In this document: positions 33,061 to 46,013 of the stretch, piece by piece
How the letters are laid out: each line of letters begins with the position of its first letter
Position numbering within the stretch: position 1 is the stretch's first letter
NCBI GenBank assembly: GCA_028564925.1
Contig: CM053033.1
Location: 201,733,107-201,797,106, forward strand
From: Lithobates sylvaticus
Lineage: Eukaryota; Chordata; Amphibia; Anura; Ranidae
DNA: 64,000 bases
Direction: 5' to 3'
Program-made: the position numbers and the translations under genes
Notes under the pieces: generated by a model
Database searches by the model: none
What the model was told of the DNA's origin: nothing
The model's input: only the letters and a program-made list of their open reading frames with translations

Positions 33061-34277
33061 TTGGGGATCTTAGCTACAAATCAACTTCCAATTATGGGGA
33101 TATCTTTCCGCAGGTCCTCAGAATCTAGATCCCACTCCCCGAGAGATATTCATGGTCCTGTTAGCCGGAATATCCCGGAGATCTTCCAGACACAGAGAAC
33201 TAACATGGCGGCATCCTCCTCAGCCTCCCTTCCCGCTCAGAATCTCACTGGGATCCCCCTCACTCCCACCGAACAGCCTCCCGCCATACCTGGAAACACC
33301 CAGACACCACTTCAATAACCGAGCTTGAGTGATCTTCACACAGTAGCGGCCGACATCAAAAATACGCTGTTCGCGGCCATTACTGACTTCCGACATGAAA
33401 TACAAGCAATTGCTGGTAGAGTACACGAGGTAGAACGAACTGCCACACATCAACGCACGATTATCCGCAGAGTTATACATAAAGTTGACACACATACCTT
33501 ACAGCTCCGAGACCTCCAGAGACACGTCGAAGACCTAGACAACCGAGGACGATGCCACAACCTAAGGGTGAGAGGCCTCCCCGAATTAGTTGATCCTGAT
33601 CATATTCTACCGATGGTGACAGAACTGTTCAACCAGCTTCTTGAACAATCCCACCAAACACCCATCACTATGGAATGCATACACAGAGCCCTGAGACTGC
33701 GAGGCAGAGACACTGATCCCTGAGAGATATCGTTTGCTGCCTGAATGATTTCAAAATCAAGGAAGATGTCCTTCGGAAGGCCCCCACCAAAGAACTGCTG
33801 GAATATGAGGGTCACACCATACACATCTACCAGGATCTCTCAGCCATTACGCTCCGGCACCGTAAGGATCTACGCCCCCTGCTAGATCTCCTGCGGGCGA
33901 ACGGAATCCAATACCGCTGGAAGTTCCGGTTCGGCCTGTCCGCATCCCATCACGGCCGCAATGCCCTCTTGAGCGTCCCAGAAGAACTACATGACTTCTG
34001 CCAAACGCTTGACATTCCACTGGTTGATGTTCCGAACTGGTACGTGGACTTCGACATCTCAAGCCCGGACCGTCACCTACCCAGAGAAGAACCGATGGAA
34101 GCGCAAGAAACTCACTCCCGGTACGGCGCTCGCCATCTACACCGAGGTCCCATCCCAGCCTTGATGTTCCGCCAGCAGCTCACACACACACCATGTCAGC
34201 TACCCTGTCTCGCAGAGCACGCCGTGACCGCTGGACCATCCTCCTGCTACTTCTACCCAGGATTGTCAGATAAGTAA
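33061..34277 (+). pseudogene. L1-like ORF1 (RNA-binding protein), broken
   Basis: The middle part (33325-33720) has a coiled-coil-like stretch and CHNLRVRGLPE, the RRM signature of L1 ORF1p. After a frame change near 33720, the C-terminal domain continues as YEGHTIHIYQDLSAITLRHR, KDLRPLLDLLRANGIQYRWK, FRFGLSASHHG. An in-frame TAA lies at 33316-33318. The upstream sequence from 32974 (GGAGAGAGGGCGTGGTTTGC) looks like the LINE 5' leader. Its role in the live family is to package LINE RNA. Confidence 0.85.
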
Positions 34278-34400
34278 CTTTTGCTGCCTCTCCTTTCATG
34301 TCTGCCCTTTTTAACAGCTTTAGGGCAGCCAATGGATGATCGTTTCACTAGTGTGCCCTTAGAAGCCATCACAGCCATGCCTACTAATGGCATGGCTGTG

Positions 34401-34438
34401 ATTGGCCAGTGCAGCATGTGACCCAGTCTCTATAAATA
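34401..34438 (+). promoter_or_regulatory. likely transposase promoter: inverted CCAAT and TATAAATA
   Basis: ATTGGCC at 34401-34407 followed by TATAAATA at 34431-34438, a classic spacing. It is 1.6 kb upstream of the transposase ATG, so the tandem array would be in the leader or in an intron. Confidence 0.45.
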
Positions 34439-34799
34439 GTACGCACACAGCGTCATTCTGTTAGACAGACACTGTTAGACAGGTTCCTGTGCTGCAGATA
34501 GATAGATAGAGGATTTTAGGAGTTAGTGTGCTAAAGTCAGTCCACATTCCTTGAATTTTATTCTAATTAGTTAGATCAGTGAGCGATCTAGATAGCTACA
34601 GTAGGGAGTTTCTTTATTTATCAAAAGAAAGAGGCAGAGCTAATTATTGAAGAGATTCCTAAATCATTTGTACCCTGGCTGGGGTGCAGTGCACAGCCAC
34701 AGTAACAGTGCCATGAGGCCAGTGCCAGACAAAATATAAACGTTTTACCTGCAAGCTCAGTGCAACATTACTGCACTGCATATACTAAGAGATACACCA

Positions 34800-36015
34800 C
34801 AGTCTGTGTGTATTCTGCTATTGGAAAAACATTGCATAAAAATTGAATTTTGCTTTTTATTTTTTTTTCCCAATAGCATTTTCTGCGTGTTCATACATAC
34901 ACGCTGTAGACACTAACCGTGTATTCTGATATTGCAAAAACATTGCAAAAAAATATAATTTTGCAGTGTTTTTTTTTCTTCCCAATAGCATTTTCTGCGT
35001 TTTCATAAACGCTTTACATACTGTCCGTGTAGTCTGATATTGCAAAAACATTGCAAAAAAATATAATTTTGCAGTGTTTTTTTTCTTCCCAATAGCATTT
35101 TCTGCGTTTTCATAAACGCTTTACATACTGTCCGTGTAGTCTGATATTGCAAAAACATTGCAAAAAAATATAATTTTGCAGTGTTTTTTTTCTTCCCAAT
35201 AGCATTTTCTGCGTGTTCATACATACGCTGTAGACACTAACCGTGTATTCTGATATTGCAAAAACATTGCAAAAAAATATAATTTTGCAGTGTTTTTTTT
35301 TCTTCCCAATAGCATTTTCTGCGTTTTCATAAACGCTTTACATACTGTCCGTGTAGTCTGATATTGCAAAAACATTGCAAAAAAATATAATTTTGCAGTG
35401 TTTTTTTTTCTTCCCAATAGCATTTTCTGCGTTTTCATAAACGCTTTACATACTGTCCGTGTAGTCTGATATTGCAAAAACATTGCAAAAAAATATAATT
35501 TTGCAGTGTTTTTTTTCTTCCCAATAGCATTTTCTGCGTTTTCATAAACGCTTTACATACTGTCCGTGTAGTCTGATATTGCAAAAACATTGCAAAAAAA
35601 TATAATTTTGCAGTGTTTTTTTTCTTCCCAATAGCATTTTCTGCGTGTTCATACATACGCTGTAGACACTAACCGTGTATTCTGATATTGCAAAAACATT
35701 GCAAAAAAATAAAATTTTTCAGTTTTTTTTTTTCTTCCCAATAGCATTTTCTGCGTTTTCATAAACGCTTTACATACTGTCCGTGTAGTCTGATATTGCA
35801 AAAACATTGCAAAAAAATATAATTTTGCAGTGTTTTTTTTTCTTCCCAATAGCATTTTCTGCGTTTTCATAAACGCTTTACATACTGTCCGTGTAGTCTG
35901 ATATTGCAAAAACATTGCAAAAAAAATATAATTTTGCAGTGTTTTTTTTCTTCCCAATAGCATTTTCTGCGTTTTCATAAACGCTTTAGACACTATACAT
36001 TCTGCTATATACAAA
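34800..36015. repeat. ~107-bp tandem array, about 11 copies, with two unit types
   Basis: Each unit holds TCTGATATTGCAAAAACATT, TATAATTTTGCAGTG and CCCAATAGCATTTTCTGCG. One type ends CATAAACGCTTTACATACTG and the other CATACATACGCTGTAGACAC. The order is roughly B A A B A A A B A A A', so multi-unit blocks have been duplicated. Units are nearly identical, implying recent expansion. The repeated minus-strand frames are by-products. Confidence 0.9.
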
Positions 36016-36052
36016 AACACCCATTTAGGGCGAGATCATAAATTTTGAAAAT

Positions 36053-39000
36053 ATGAGGAGATCATCAAAAAGGGGACGTGGCCCGGGTCGTGGTGCTGCT
36101 GGTGGCGCTCCTGTTGCAGGGAGAGGACGTGGTCGATCTGTGCCAGCTACACGCACTAGTGAAACACCTTCCTCAGGTGCGAGTAGGCGACAGAGCCTGC
36201 AGCAGTATTTTGGCGCGCCTAATGAGGCTGTACGAATGTCGAGGCCAGGACAAGTACAGGCGATAGTAGATTGGGTTGCTGCTGACAGTGCCTCCGGTTC
36301 CTTCACATTGTCTCCCACCCAGTCTCCTGATGAAAGTTCAGAGTTGGCACCTGCAGCCGATGTCCATCAGTCTTTCACCTCACCCCCTTGCAAATCAGCC
36401 AATCAGTCTGAGCCCCAAATCATGCAGCAGTCTCTTCTGCTTTTTGATGACTCTGTTAGCAGGGTTTCCCAGGGCCATCCACCTAGCCCTGCCCCAGAAG
36501 TGGAAGAGATTGTGTGCACCGATGCCCAACCACTTATGTTTCATGATGAGTACATGGGAGGACCAACGCAGAACTTCTCGGATGATGACGAAACACAGGT
36601 GCCAACTGCTGCTGCTTTCGCCATTGTGCAGACCGACAAGGAGGGCAGGGGTGAATTTTGGGTGGAAGATGATGTGGAGGACGATGAGGTCCTTGACCCC
36701 ACATGGAATCAACGTCATGCAGGTGACCAGTGTAGTTCAGAGGAAGAGGCGGTGGTCGCACAGAGCCACCAGCACAGCAGAAGAGGGTGCAGGGTGAAAA
36801 AGCGGAGCGTCCGTCCCCTAGACAGTACGTCTGCTACTGCCCAATGCAGCAAGGGACCGAGCACACCAAAGCCAGGTCCAAGGAGTTCCCTAGCGTGGCA
36901 GTTCTTCAGACAATGTCCTGATGACAAGACACGAGTGGTTTGCACGCTGTGCAATCAGAGCTTGAAGCGAGGCATAAACGTTCTCGACCTGAGCACAACC
37001 TGCATGACCAGGCATCTAAGTGCAAAGCACGAGATGCAGTGGAGTAGACACCGCAAAAACCAAGAAAGGTCTCTGGCTCCTCCTACTTCCTCTTCTGCTG
37101 CAGTCTCGGCCTCTTCATCCACCTCTGTAGTGACAGTGACACCTGCCAACCCGCAAACAGAGGATCTGCCAGCAACACTACCACCTGGGTCACCCAACCA
37201 TCTCCACAATGTCCCATGGAAGCTTTCAGCTCTCTATTTCCCAAACACTGGAGTGGAAGAGGAAGTACCCCCCTAGCCACCAGCGATCCCTGGCCCTGAA
37301 TGCCAGCATTTCAAAATTGCTCGCCTTTGAAATGCTGTCATTCCGTCTGGTGGAGACGCAGAGTTTTCAAAGGCTGATGTCATTGGCTGTCCCACAGTAC
37401 GTCGTGCCCAGCCGCCACTACTTTTCCAGACGAGCTATCCCTTCCCTGCACAACCAAGTGGGGGAGAAAATCAGGTGTGCACTGCGCAACGCCATCTGTG
37501 GCAAGGTCCACCTAACTACGGATGCGTGGACCAGTAAGCACGGTCAGGGACGTTATATCTCCCTAACAGCACACTGGGTAAATGTAGTGGCGGCTGGGCC
37601 TGAGGCGGATAGCACTTTGGCGCATGTCCTTCCACCACCGAGGATTGCAGGGCACTTCAGTTTGCCTCCTGTTGCTAACTCCTCCTACTCCGCCTCCTCA
37701 TTCTCTACCGCCTCCTCATCCGGTCAGCGTAACACCTTCACCACCAACTTCAGCACAGCCAGGGCTAAACGACAGCAGGCAGTTTTAAAACTTTCCTGTT
37801 TGGGGGAAAAACCCCACACCGCGCAGGAGTTGTGGAGGGACATGGAACAACAGACCGATGAGTGGTTGGTGGCAGTGAGCCTCAAGCCCGGCCTGGTGGT
37901 GTGCGATAATGGGCGAAATCTCGTAGCAGCTCTGGGCCTTGCCGGTTTGACGCACATCCCTTGCCTGGCGCATGTGCTGAACTTGGTGGTCGAGAGGTTC
38001 CTGAAGAATTACCCCGATATGCCAGAGCTGCTGCAGAAAGTGCGGGCCGTCTGTGCGCACTTTCGGCGTTCTCACCCTGCTGCTGCTCGCTTGTCAGCGC
38101 TGCAGCGTAACTTCGGCCTTCCCGCTCACCGTCTCATATGTGATGTGCCCACAAGGTGGAACTCCACCTTGCACATGCTTGCCAGACTGTGCGAGCAGCA
38201 GCAGGCGATAGTGGAGTTTCAGCTGCAGCACGCACCCGTGAGTCGCTCTGCGGAACAGCACCACTTCACCGCCAATAACTGGGCCTCCATGCGAGACCTG
38301 TGTGCCTTGTTGCGCTGTTTCGAGTACTCCACCAACATGGCCAGTGCCGATGACGCCGTTCTCAGCGTTACTATCCCAGTTCTATGCCTCCTTGAAAAAA
38401 CTCTTAAGGCGATGATGGAAGAGGATGTGGCACAGGATGAGAAGGAGGAAGAGGGTTCATTTCCAAGGCTTTCAGGGCAGTCATTTACAAGTGGCTACGA
38501 GGGTGGGTTCCTGCACCAACAAGCGCCAGGTACACAATTGTCTGGCAGCAAGGGCACAGTTCTGGAGGATGACGAGGTGGAGGAGGAGATGGAGGAGGAG
38601 GAGGAACCATGTTCACAGCAGGGTGGCACCCAGACCAGCTCATGTCCATCACTGGTGCGTGGCTGGGGGGATACAGAGGACACAGACGATACACCTCCCA
38701 CAGAGGACAGCTTTTCCTTGCCTCTGGGCAGCCTGGCACACATGAGCTATTACATGCTGCAGTGTCTCCGCAACGACCGCCGAGTTGCCCACATTTTAAC
38801 TGGTGCTGATTATTGGGTGGCCACCCTGCTGGATCCCCGTTACAAGGACAACGTGCCGTCCTTAATTACCTCACTGGAGCGTGATCGTAAGATGCGCGAG
38901 TACAAGCGCACGCTGGTAGACGCGCTGCTGGTGGCATTCCCACTTGGAAGCGGGGGTACGGTGGAAGCACAAGGCGAAGGCAGAGGAGGAGGAAGAGGTC

Positions 39001-39434
39001 GCCAACGCAGCCGGGGCACCGCCAGCACCTCGCAAGGCAGGGTTAGCATAGCCGGAATGTGGAAAAGCTTTGTCGGCACGCCATAACAACCAGCACCACC
39101 AGCTGAGATGGAACGTCTTAGAAGGAGGCAGCATTTCACCAACATGGTGGAGCAGTATGTGTGCACACGCGTACACGTACTGCATGACGGGTCTGCCCCC
39201 TTCAACTTCTGGGTCTCCAAATTGGGCACATGGCCTGAGCTTGCCCTTTACGCCTTGGAGGTGCTGGCCTGCCCTGCCGCCAGTGTATTATCTGAACGTG
39301 TATTTAGCACGGCAGGGGGCGTTATCACAGACAAGCGCAGCCGCCTGTCCAGAGCCAATGTGGACAAGCTCACGTTCATTAAAATGAACCAGGCATGGAT
39401 CCCACAGGACTTGGCCGTACCTTGTGCAGAATAG
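36053..39434 (+). pseudogene. hAT transposase with BED zinc finger, two breaks
   Basis: First frame 36053-37276: basic RG-rich start, acidic middle, then a BED finger around residues 280-330 (WQFFRQ, CTLC, TRHLSAKH). A +1 frame change near 37270 leads to 37277-39086: TTDAWTSKHGQGRYISLTAH and VVCDNGRNLVAALGLAGL (catalytic Asp candidates), CLAHVLNLVV, PTRWNSTLHMLARL and an inserted acidic segment. After an in-frame TAA at 39084 comes the hAT C-terminal dimerisation region 39087-39434: VLSERVFSTAGGVITDKRSR and ANVDKLTFIKMNQ. Otherwise long and well preserved, so the copy is rather young. It resembles ZBED-like hAT transposases. Confidence 0.9.
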
Positions 39435-41113
39435 ACACATATACCGGTGTTCTGACGAAAACTGTCTTGCTATCAGATAGTGTCCGGCCACTTACTGCGC
39501 AGGTGCAGTGCTTGCGCAGTACGGAGGACAAGGAGATTCACAAAATCTCCAAAGATGAATGTCGCCTGCGCAGTGAGTGCAGGTTCAAGCCCGACCATCC
39601 AAGTGGACATACGGTAGCACATAGTAACAGGGCCCCTCACGGGCTCGCTTGGCTAGGCTTCAACCTCGGATGATGTGGCTTGAACCTGGAGTCACCGCGC
39701 ATCGTCTTTGGAGAGTTTCAAAATCCCCTTGTCCTACGTACTGAGCAAGCGCAGTACAGGGCGGACACTATGCGGGGGACAGAATTCGACACATCATTCA
39801 CCACTAGCCTTACCCAGCCATTGTTGTATTTTTGAACCAGTGTTGGCTACCTCGTCCTCCTCCACCACCGCTTCCACCTACACCGCCACATCCACCGCCA
39901 CCTCAACCTCCTACTCCATTTGAATTTCGTCCTCCTAGGTCAAGATTATAATTTTTTCATATTATTTCATATTATTTTAATATCCAAGTATTTTATTTTC
40001 CCACTATCTTATCCATTAAATTGAATATTTTTTTCCAGAAAGTGCGTATTCTGGGGTATTCCCACCATATGTGCGGCATCGTGCCGTTGAATTTCTGAGG
40101 TTCTTAATGACTCCCTGTACCTCTTCTGCTGAGAAGGGGGCCTCCAGCATTTTTTTTTTTTATGTTATTTTAAGTTATTTCCCTATCCACATTTGTTTGC
40201 AGATCACTTGCCATGCTCTTAACAACATTTTGTTGCCATTTGCAGCCCTCTAGCCCTTTCCATTACCTTTTTACAGCCATTTTAGTGTTCAAAAGTCCGG
40301 GTCCCCATTGACTTCAATGGGGTTCGGGGTCAAGTTCGGGTCAAGTTCGGTCCCGAACCCGGACTTTTTTCCGAAGTTCGGCCGAACCCACCGAACCCGA
40401 ACATCCAGGTGTCCGCTTAACTCTAATTACAACCTCAACCTATGCTAACTGAATGTAGTCCTGAACAGAAATTTCCTGCACTGCTCAATATTGACTCCCT
40501 CAAAGAAAAGGTACAGTATAAAGGTTTTCACATAATCTTAGATTGTCGCTATGAAGACACACACTCCAAACGCCCACCGAGGTGAGGATATGTGAATTTT
40601 GTAAACTTTACTAACTTTGTAAACGTCTTTCTCTCCTCCTCACCTGTCCTCTTATTACTTATTTCCATTTATTTCTCAACATGCCATGATGCTATACATT
40701 CTGACCGGGCCCTTTCTGATGCTGCATCCCTAAACAAGATTTCCTACCTGCTATATATTTTCTACCTAGATTGATATCCTTTAGCGTCACCTGTTAACAC
40801 TACCCAGGCACCTCCACAATCTCCTGTGCTGAGATCCATAATGGTGATATAAGACATACCCCCTTGCTGTCTAGCTATACCATACCTCTCCGACCTCCAC
40901 TATCTTCAATACCCACAATGTTTATACGAGTCGCCCTCCTCCTAATACCTGTAACCCGACATGAGGACGGCTTGATTTGAAATACGTGCTCCACTATACC
41001 CCAAAGACTTGAAACTCTTGATCCCTGGACACAATCTAAACACTTACTTTCTCCTGCATACTCTTCATTTGTAATTTTCTTGTTAATTTATAACTTCAAG
41101 TTGTTCCTAATTG

Positions 41114-42109
41114 TTAACCGCTTAAGGACCGCCTCCTGCACATATACGCTGGCAGAATGGCGCGGCTGGGCACATCAACGTACAGGTACGTTGTCCTTTA
41201 AGAGCCCAGCCGTGGGTAGCTCGCGCACCGCCGGCAGCGCGCTCGCGACCCGGTCCTGAGCTCCGTGACCGCGGGACCAGCGGACCCGATCGCCGCTGGT
41301 GTCCCGCGATCGGGTCACAGAGCTGAAGAACGGGGAGAGGTATGTGTAAACAAACCTCTCCCCGTGCTTCTTAGTGACACTGTCACTGTTCCCTGTCATA
41401 GGGATAGACAATCAGTGATGTCACACGCCAAGCCACGCCCCCAGACAGTTAGAAAACACACACACACAGGGCTCACTTAACCCCTCCCCGCCCCTAGTGG
41501 TTAACTCCTTCACTGCCAGTGTCATTTACACAGGAATCAGTGCATTTAAATAGCACTGATTGCTGTATAAATGACAATGGTCCCAAAAATGTCCGATGTG
41601 TCCGCCATAATGTCGCAGTCACAATAAAAATCATTGATCGCCGCCATTACTAGTAAATTAAAAAAATATTAATATAAATGCTATAAAACTATCCCCTATT
41701 TTGTAAACGCTATAACTTTTGCGCAAACCAATCAATAATCGCTAATTGCGATTTTTTTTTTTTTTTTACCAAAAATATGTAAAAGAATACGTATCGGCCT
41801 AAACTGAGGGAAAAAATGTTTTTTATATATATTTTTTTGGGGATATTTATTATAGCAAAAAGTGAAAAATATTGATTTTTTTTCAAAATTGTCGCTCTAT
41901 TTTTGTTTATAGCGCAAAAAAATAAAAACCGCAGAGGTGATCAAATACCACCAAAAGAAAGCTCTATTTGTTGGAAAAAAAGGACGCCAATTTTGTTTGG
42001 GAGCCATGTCGCACGACCGCACAATTGTCAGTTAAAGCGACGCAGTGCCGAATCGCAAAAAGGGGCCTGGTCTTTTGGCTGCAAATTTGTCCGGGGCTTA
42101 AGTGGTTAA
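41114..42109. mobile_element. TTAA-bounded piggyBac-like non-autonomous element
   Basis: Left TTAACCGCTTAAGGACCGCC, right GGGGCTTAAGTGGTTAA, TTAA at both edges; 996 bp. A nearly complete family member with the core CCAAAAGAAAGCTCTATTTG at about 41951. Confidence 0.85.
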
Positions 42110-42899
42110 AAGTTGTTTTAAAAAACTTGTTGTCATGTTGACGCCCTCTTGTTTATGTCACCGACATTGATCTCATATGTCTGTATCTCACAAACACACA
42201 CCTGTGTAGTTATATATAAATGATTAATCTACTACTGGCCTACATTATTGACCCCCTCAGACACCACTCCTTAACAAAACTAAAACTCTGGTCCCACAGG
42301 GACTATCCCTCGACAATACTAAATAACATACGGATTGGCTGGAAATTTACTCCATTATGAGAACCACGCGATTCTTAAAACATACTGGACTAATCCCACT
42401 ATCTACACGCTTTCAACGTATCATTTAATCCCCACACTCGTCCACATACGCTCTATATGGCTGCCCGTCTGTCGGCCCATCTCATTGACTCCTTTCTCAC
42501 ACAACAAACCACTTCCCACACAGTGGTAAGCTCTCGTGCTAATTCCAAATACATAAATACCTTGTCTATACACCACTGACTTTTTTTCGGCTACTCCGCA
42601 CTTGCGGACTATTCCCTACTTGGACAAGTGAGCAAGTTCTCACCTGTCGCCGGAATTTGCCCTGAACCACCCCACACCCGACCCTTTGAATCCCAATACC
42701 CTCATACCTTAATCCACATATCAAAATAATTGACTACACTCCTCTGAGCCCATATCAATTATCTCAATCCTCTGATTTCTGCCCTTAACATAGATCTTAT
42801 CCTCATCTCTACCACTGCTCTCGGAAATTCCATAAACTAAGACTTAAGAACCCTCTTTACCTCAATAATAATTCTCAACGCCAAAACTTCAAAACCATT

Positions 42900-45800
42900 A
42901 CTACCCTACTGCGTTCCATGCAACCACCCAAACGTCCAAATCAAAGGGCGTCTCAATACTTATAGGGAAAAACTGCCCGTTTCAACTCACAGACACCTTA
43001 ACTGATGTAGACGGCCGATACCTCTTTCTTAAAGGTACACTTTTCGGCAGAACGATCACACTAGCAAACATTTATGCCCCAAACTCTCATCAGGTAACAT
43101 TTTTCCACGACATCACTGCTGCTCTCACTGTCTTTCAAGAAGGCACTCTTATCCTGGGCGGAGATCTCAACGTCCCTCTTAACCCACTTCAAGACACCTC
43201 TACAGGCACATCCTCCCTCCCCTACGCTGCTCTAAGAACCATCAAATCCCAACTCCAATCACTTTTGCTACATGATACTTGCCGCAAACTAAACCCCAAC
43301 AGCAGAGATTATACATTTTTTTTCTGCACCCCACAATAGATATTCCAGAATCGACTATTTGTTCCTATCACAAAATTACCTGACCATCCTCCAACGCACA
43401 TCCATTGACCCCATGTTTCTATCTGATCACTACCCTATTTCCATGACCATAGCATTTCCTGAAACACACCCTCGCCCACACTCCTGGAAACTAGACCCCT
43501 CCTTACTCACAAACTCATCAATTACGGTGGAAATCGAACTCCACATTAAGCAATACTTTGAAGAAAACAAACCCACTGACACTTCCCCTCTCATCACTTG
43601 GGAAGCCCACAAATGTGTGATCAGAGGCATCCTAATGGCAGCCGCAGCCAAACGGAACAAGGAAAAAAAGAAACATTTTCTAGACCTTACAACCCAAATC
43701 AAACGGCTAGAAAGCGTACATAAACGATCTCAAGCATTGGACACTTTACAACCCCCTTTACAAACTAGAACCGAATTACTAGAATTTTTGGGCAAACAAA
43801 TTAGGCGCAAATACATTCTCTCCCACCGCATCTTCTACGAATATAGTAACAAAGCTGGACGATTACTAGCAAGAGCCCTACAAGCCAAAAAAGCCACTAC
43901 GACTGTACACTCACTAACTGACTCCAAAGGTCGTAAACTGACCTCCACCCCAAACATAGCCGCACACTCTGTCACCTACTACTCGCAACTGTATAACTTA
44001 CCACCCGCAGACCCGACAACGGACACGACTTTGAGAAAACAAGCAATTAGGGACTTTTTGAAACAATATAGCCCCACTACGATCGCGGGCTCCTTGGCTC
44101 AAAACCTAGATAACCCCTTGACTGTTAGGGAAGCAGTCATCGCACTGAAACAAATGAAGCCAGGCAAGAGTCCAGGCCCCGACGGATTAACGGTGGGCTA
44201 CTATAAATCATATACAGATCTACTTACCTCTTTCTTCGTCTCAGCTTACAACTCCTTTGCCTCACCCATTGAACCCCCACGAGACCTACTCACTGCTTAC
44301 ATAGCAGTGATCCCAAAACCAGGAAAAGATCCCTCCTCGGTCACAAACTACAGACCCATTTCATTGCTAAATGTTGACCTCAAATGGTATGCCAAAATGC
44401 TTGCCAAGCGACTGCTCCCTCTACTCCCCCAAATTATCAACTTGGATCAAGTTGGCTTCATCCCAGGCCGAGAAACGAGGGACAATACGCTTAAAGCCCT
44501 CAACATTCACCACTGGCTCACAACAAATCACTGGCAAGGGTTTTTACTCTCCCTTGACGCAGAAAAGGCATTCGAGTGGCATGGGACTACATGACTGAAG
44601 CCTTACAAATATTGGGCCTTCCCCCGCGTATGCTACACTTCATACTTGCACTCTATACTAATCCCACCGCAAGAGTCAGAGTAAACGGCCACCTATCGAA
44701 TGCCTTTACAATCTCTAATGGAACCCGCCAAGGCTGTCCACTTTCCCCTCTAATCTTTGTCCTCACCCTAGAACCACTTCTACAACGCCTTAGAGCAAAC
44801 CCTGATATGAAAGGGATAGATATCAACAGTCACAACTACAAAATAGCGGCATTCGCTGATGACATTCTCCTCTTTCTCACTGGGCCTCTCACAACACTCC
44901 CAAACCTACTTAAAGATTTCAAAACTTTTAAATACCTAACCAACTTACAAATCAACTTCATGAAATCCGATGCCCTCAACGTCACGCTGCCCCCTGACAT
45001 CTGTACACAATGCCGAGCTAACTTCCCATTTAAATGGAACAACCACTCAATAACATACCTGGGTATTCAATTACATTCTTCCCTAACTGATCTGTATTCT
45101 ACTAACCATCTCCCACTACTACAAAACATAATAAAAGCCCTGAAAAAATGGTCCTCAGGGCTTTTTTCCTGGTTTGGCAGAGCTGCCATTCTTAAAATGA
45201 ACGTCATACCCAGAATCTTATATTTATTACAAACGGTCCCAATCCAACTTCCACCTGCCTTCTTTACAACATACCGAAAAGCCTGCACAGACTTTGGGCT
45301 CTTTCACACGGGGCGGATCAGTGCAGATCCGCCCCGTGGATATCCGCTTGCTCAGCGGGGATCGCCGGAGCGTTCTCCGCTGAGCAGGAAGAGGACAGGT
45401 CCGTCTCTGCACACAGCGCAGGGACGGACCTGTCAGAGCGCCGCTCTCCCCTATGGGGGATCGGGTGACGATGGACCGTAGAGTCCGTCGTCACCCGATC
45501 CGCTCTGCAGACGGAGGAAAAAATAGGGTTTTCCTCCGTCTGCAGAAACGGAGCATAGCGGGCACGGACGAGATCGGGTGTCAGCGGATGCTCATCCGCT
45601 GACACCCGCTATCCCATAGGGATACCTGTATGTCCGTTTTTCATCCAAAAACGGAAGGATGAAAAACGGACATACGGTCCGTCCGTGTGAAAGAGCCCTT
45701 AATCTGGGGTAAACTACGCCCTAGAATCAGCTACGCCAGACTTACCATCCCTAAACTCAAAGGGGGCATTGGACTTCCAGACATATGCAAATACCAACAA

Positions 45801-45940
45801 GCTTGCCACCTAACTAAAATTATTGACTGGAACATACACCACAAGACCAAAGCATGGGTCCATCTAGAACATTCTCTATCAACTGTTCCACTCTCCCAAA
45901 CTCCATGGATTGCACCAAATCGGCATTCGTTATAACCCCT
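42900..45940 (+). pseudogene. L1-like ORF2: endonuclease and reverse transcriptase, broken
   Basis: Endonuclease motifs: LANIYAPNSHQ, LILGGDLNVPLNP, SRIDYLFLSQNYL and LSDHYPISM. Reverse transcriptase: MKPGKSPGPDGLTVGYYKS, AVIPKPGKDPSSVTNYRPIS, LDQVGFIPGRETRDN, SLDAEKAFE, NGTRQGCPLSPLIFVLTLEP and the catalytic AAFADDILLF. The frame shifts near 43330 and again near 44573. A MITE interrupts it at 45296-45698, after which LRPRISYARLTIPKLKGGIG and LPDICKYQQACHL continue the C-terminal part. The endonuclease N-terminus is not recognisable. Inactive. Confidence 0.9.
45296..45698. mobile_element. MITE inserted in LINE ORF2
   Basis: Inverted ends GGGCTCTTTCACACGGGGC and CCGTGTGAAAGAGCCC; TTA follows on the right and TTT precedes on the left. 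LINE coding sequence resumes directly after it, proving insertion. Same family as 10623-10953. Confidence 0.85.
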
Positions 45941-46013
45941 GTAAGTTTTTTTTTTTTTGTTGCTATCTGTGTCCCATATGGGGAATTTCATGAGAAGATG
46001 CTCCAGTCCATTG

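Larger units (their letters stand above)
34300..40430 (+). mobile_element. hAT DNA transposon with BED-finger transposase (left end not defined)
   Basis: It contains a TATA promoter region, a tandem array, the transposase frames and a 3' region. The right end is GC-rich and self-complementary (40290-40430: GGTTCGGGGTCAAGTTCGG, CCGAACCCGGACTTTTTTCC, GGTGTCCGCTTAACTCTA). I could not find the matching left terminus or an 8-bp duplication, so the left end is probably truncated or rearranged within the LINE. Confidence 0.75.
32974..45955 (+). mobile_element. L1-like LINE, interrupted by three younger DNA elements (composite)
   Basis: ORF1-like sequence (33061-34277) and ORF2-like sequence (about 42900-45940) are on the same strand and in the right order. 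Between them sit a hAT transposon (about 34300-40430) and a TTAA element (41114-42109), and a MITE (45296-45698) cuts ORF2. Pyrimidine/A-rich sequence at 40435-41113 and 42110-42900 has no other explanation and may be inter-ORF LINE sequence. That the two ORFs belong to one original copy is an inference. Confidence 0.55.

Noticed and set aside
34857-36020. Repeated minus-strand frames (MFLQYQTTRTVCKAFMK type) and a CRISPR-like look
   Set aside because: They are translations of the ~107-bp tandem array. The units are contiguous with no variable spacers, so this is not a CRISPR array, and the genome is eukaryotic.
41700-42100. Short frames with [18 protein letters not shown] found at several places
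   Set aside because: The same peptide recurs because it translates the conserved core of the TTAA elements; no start or length is preserved among copies.
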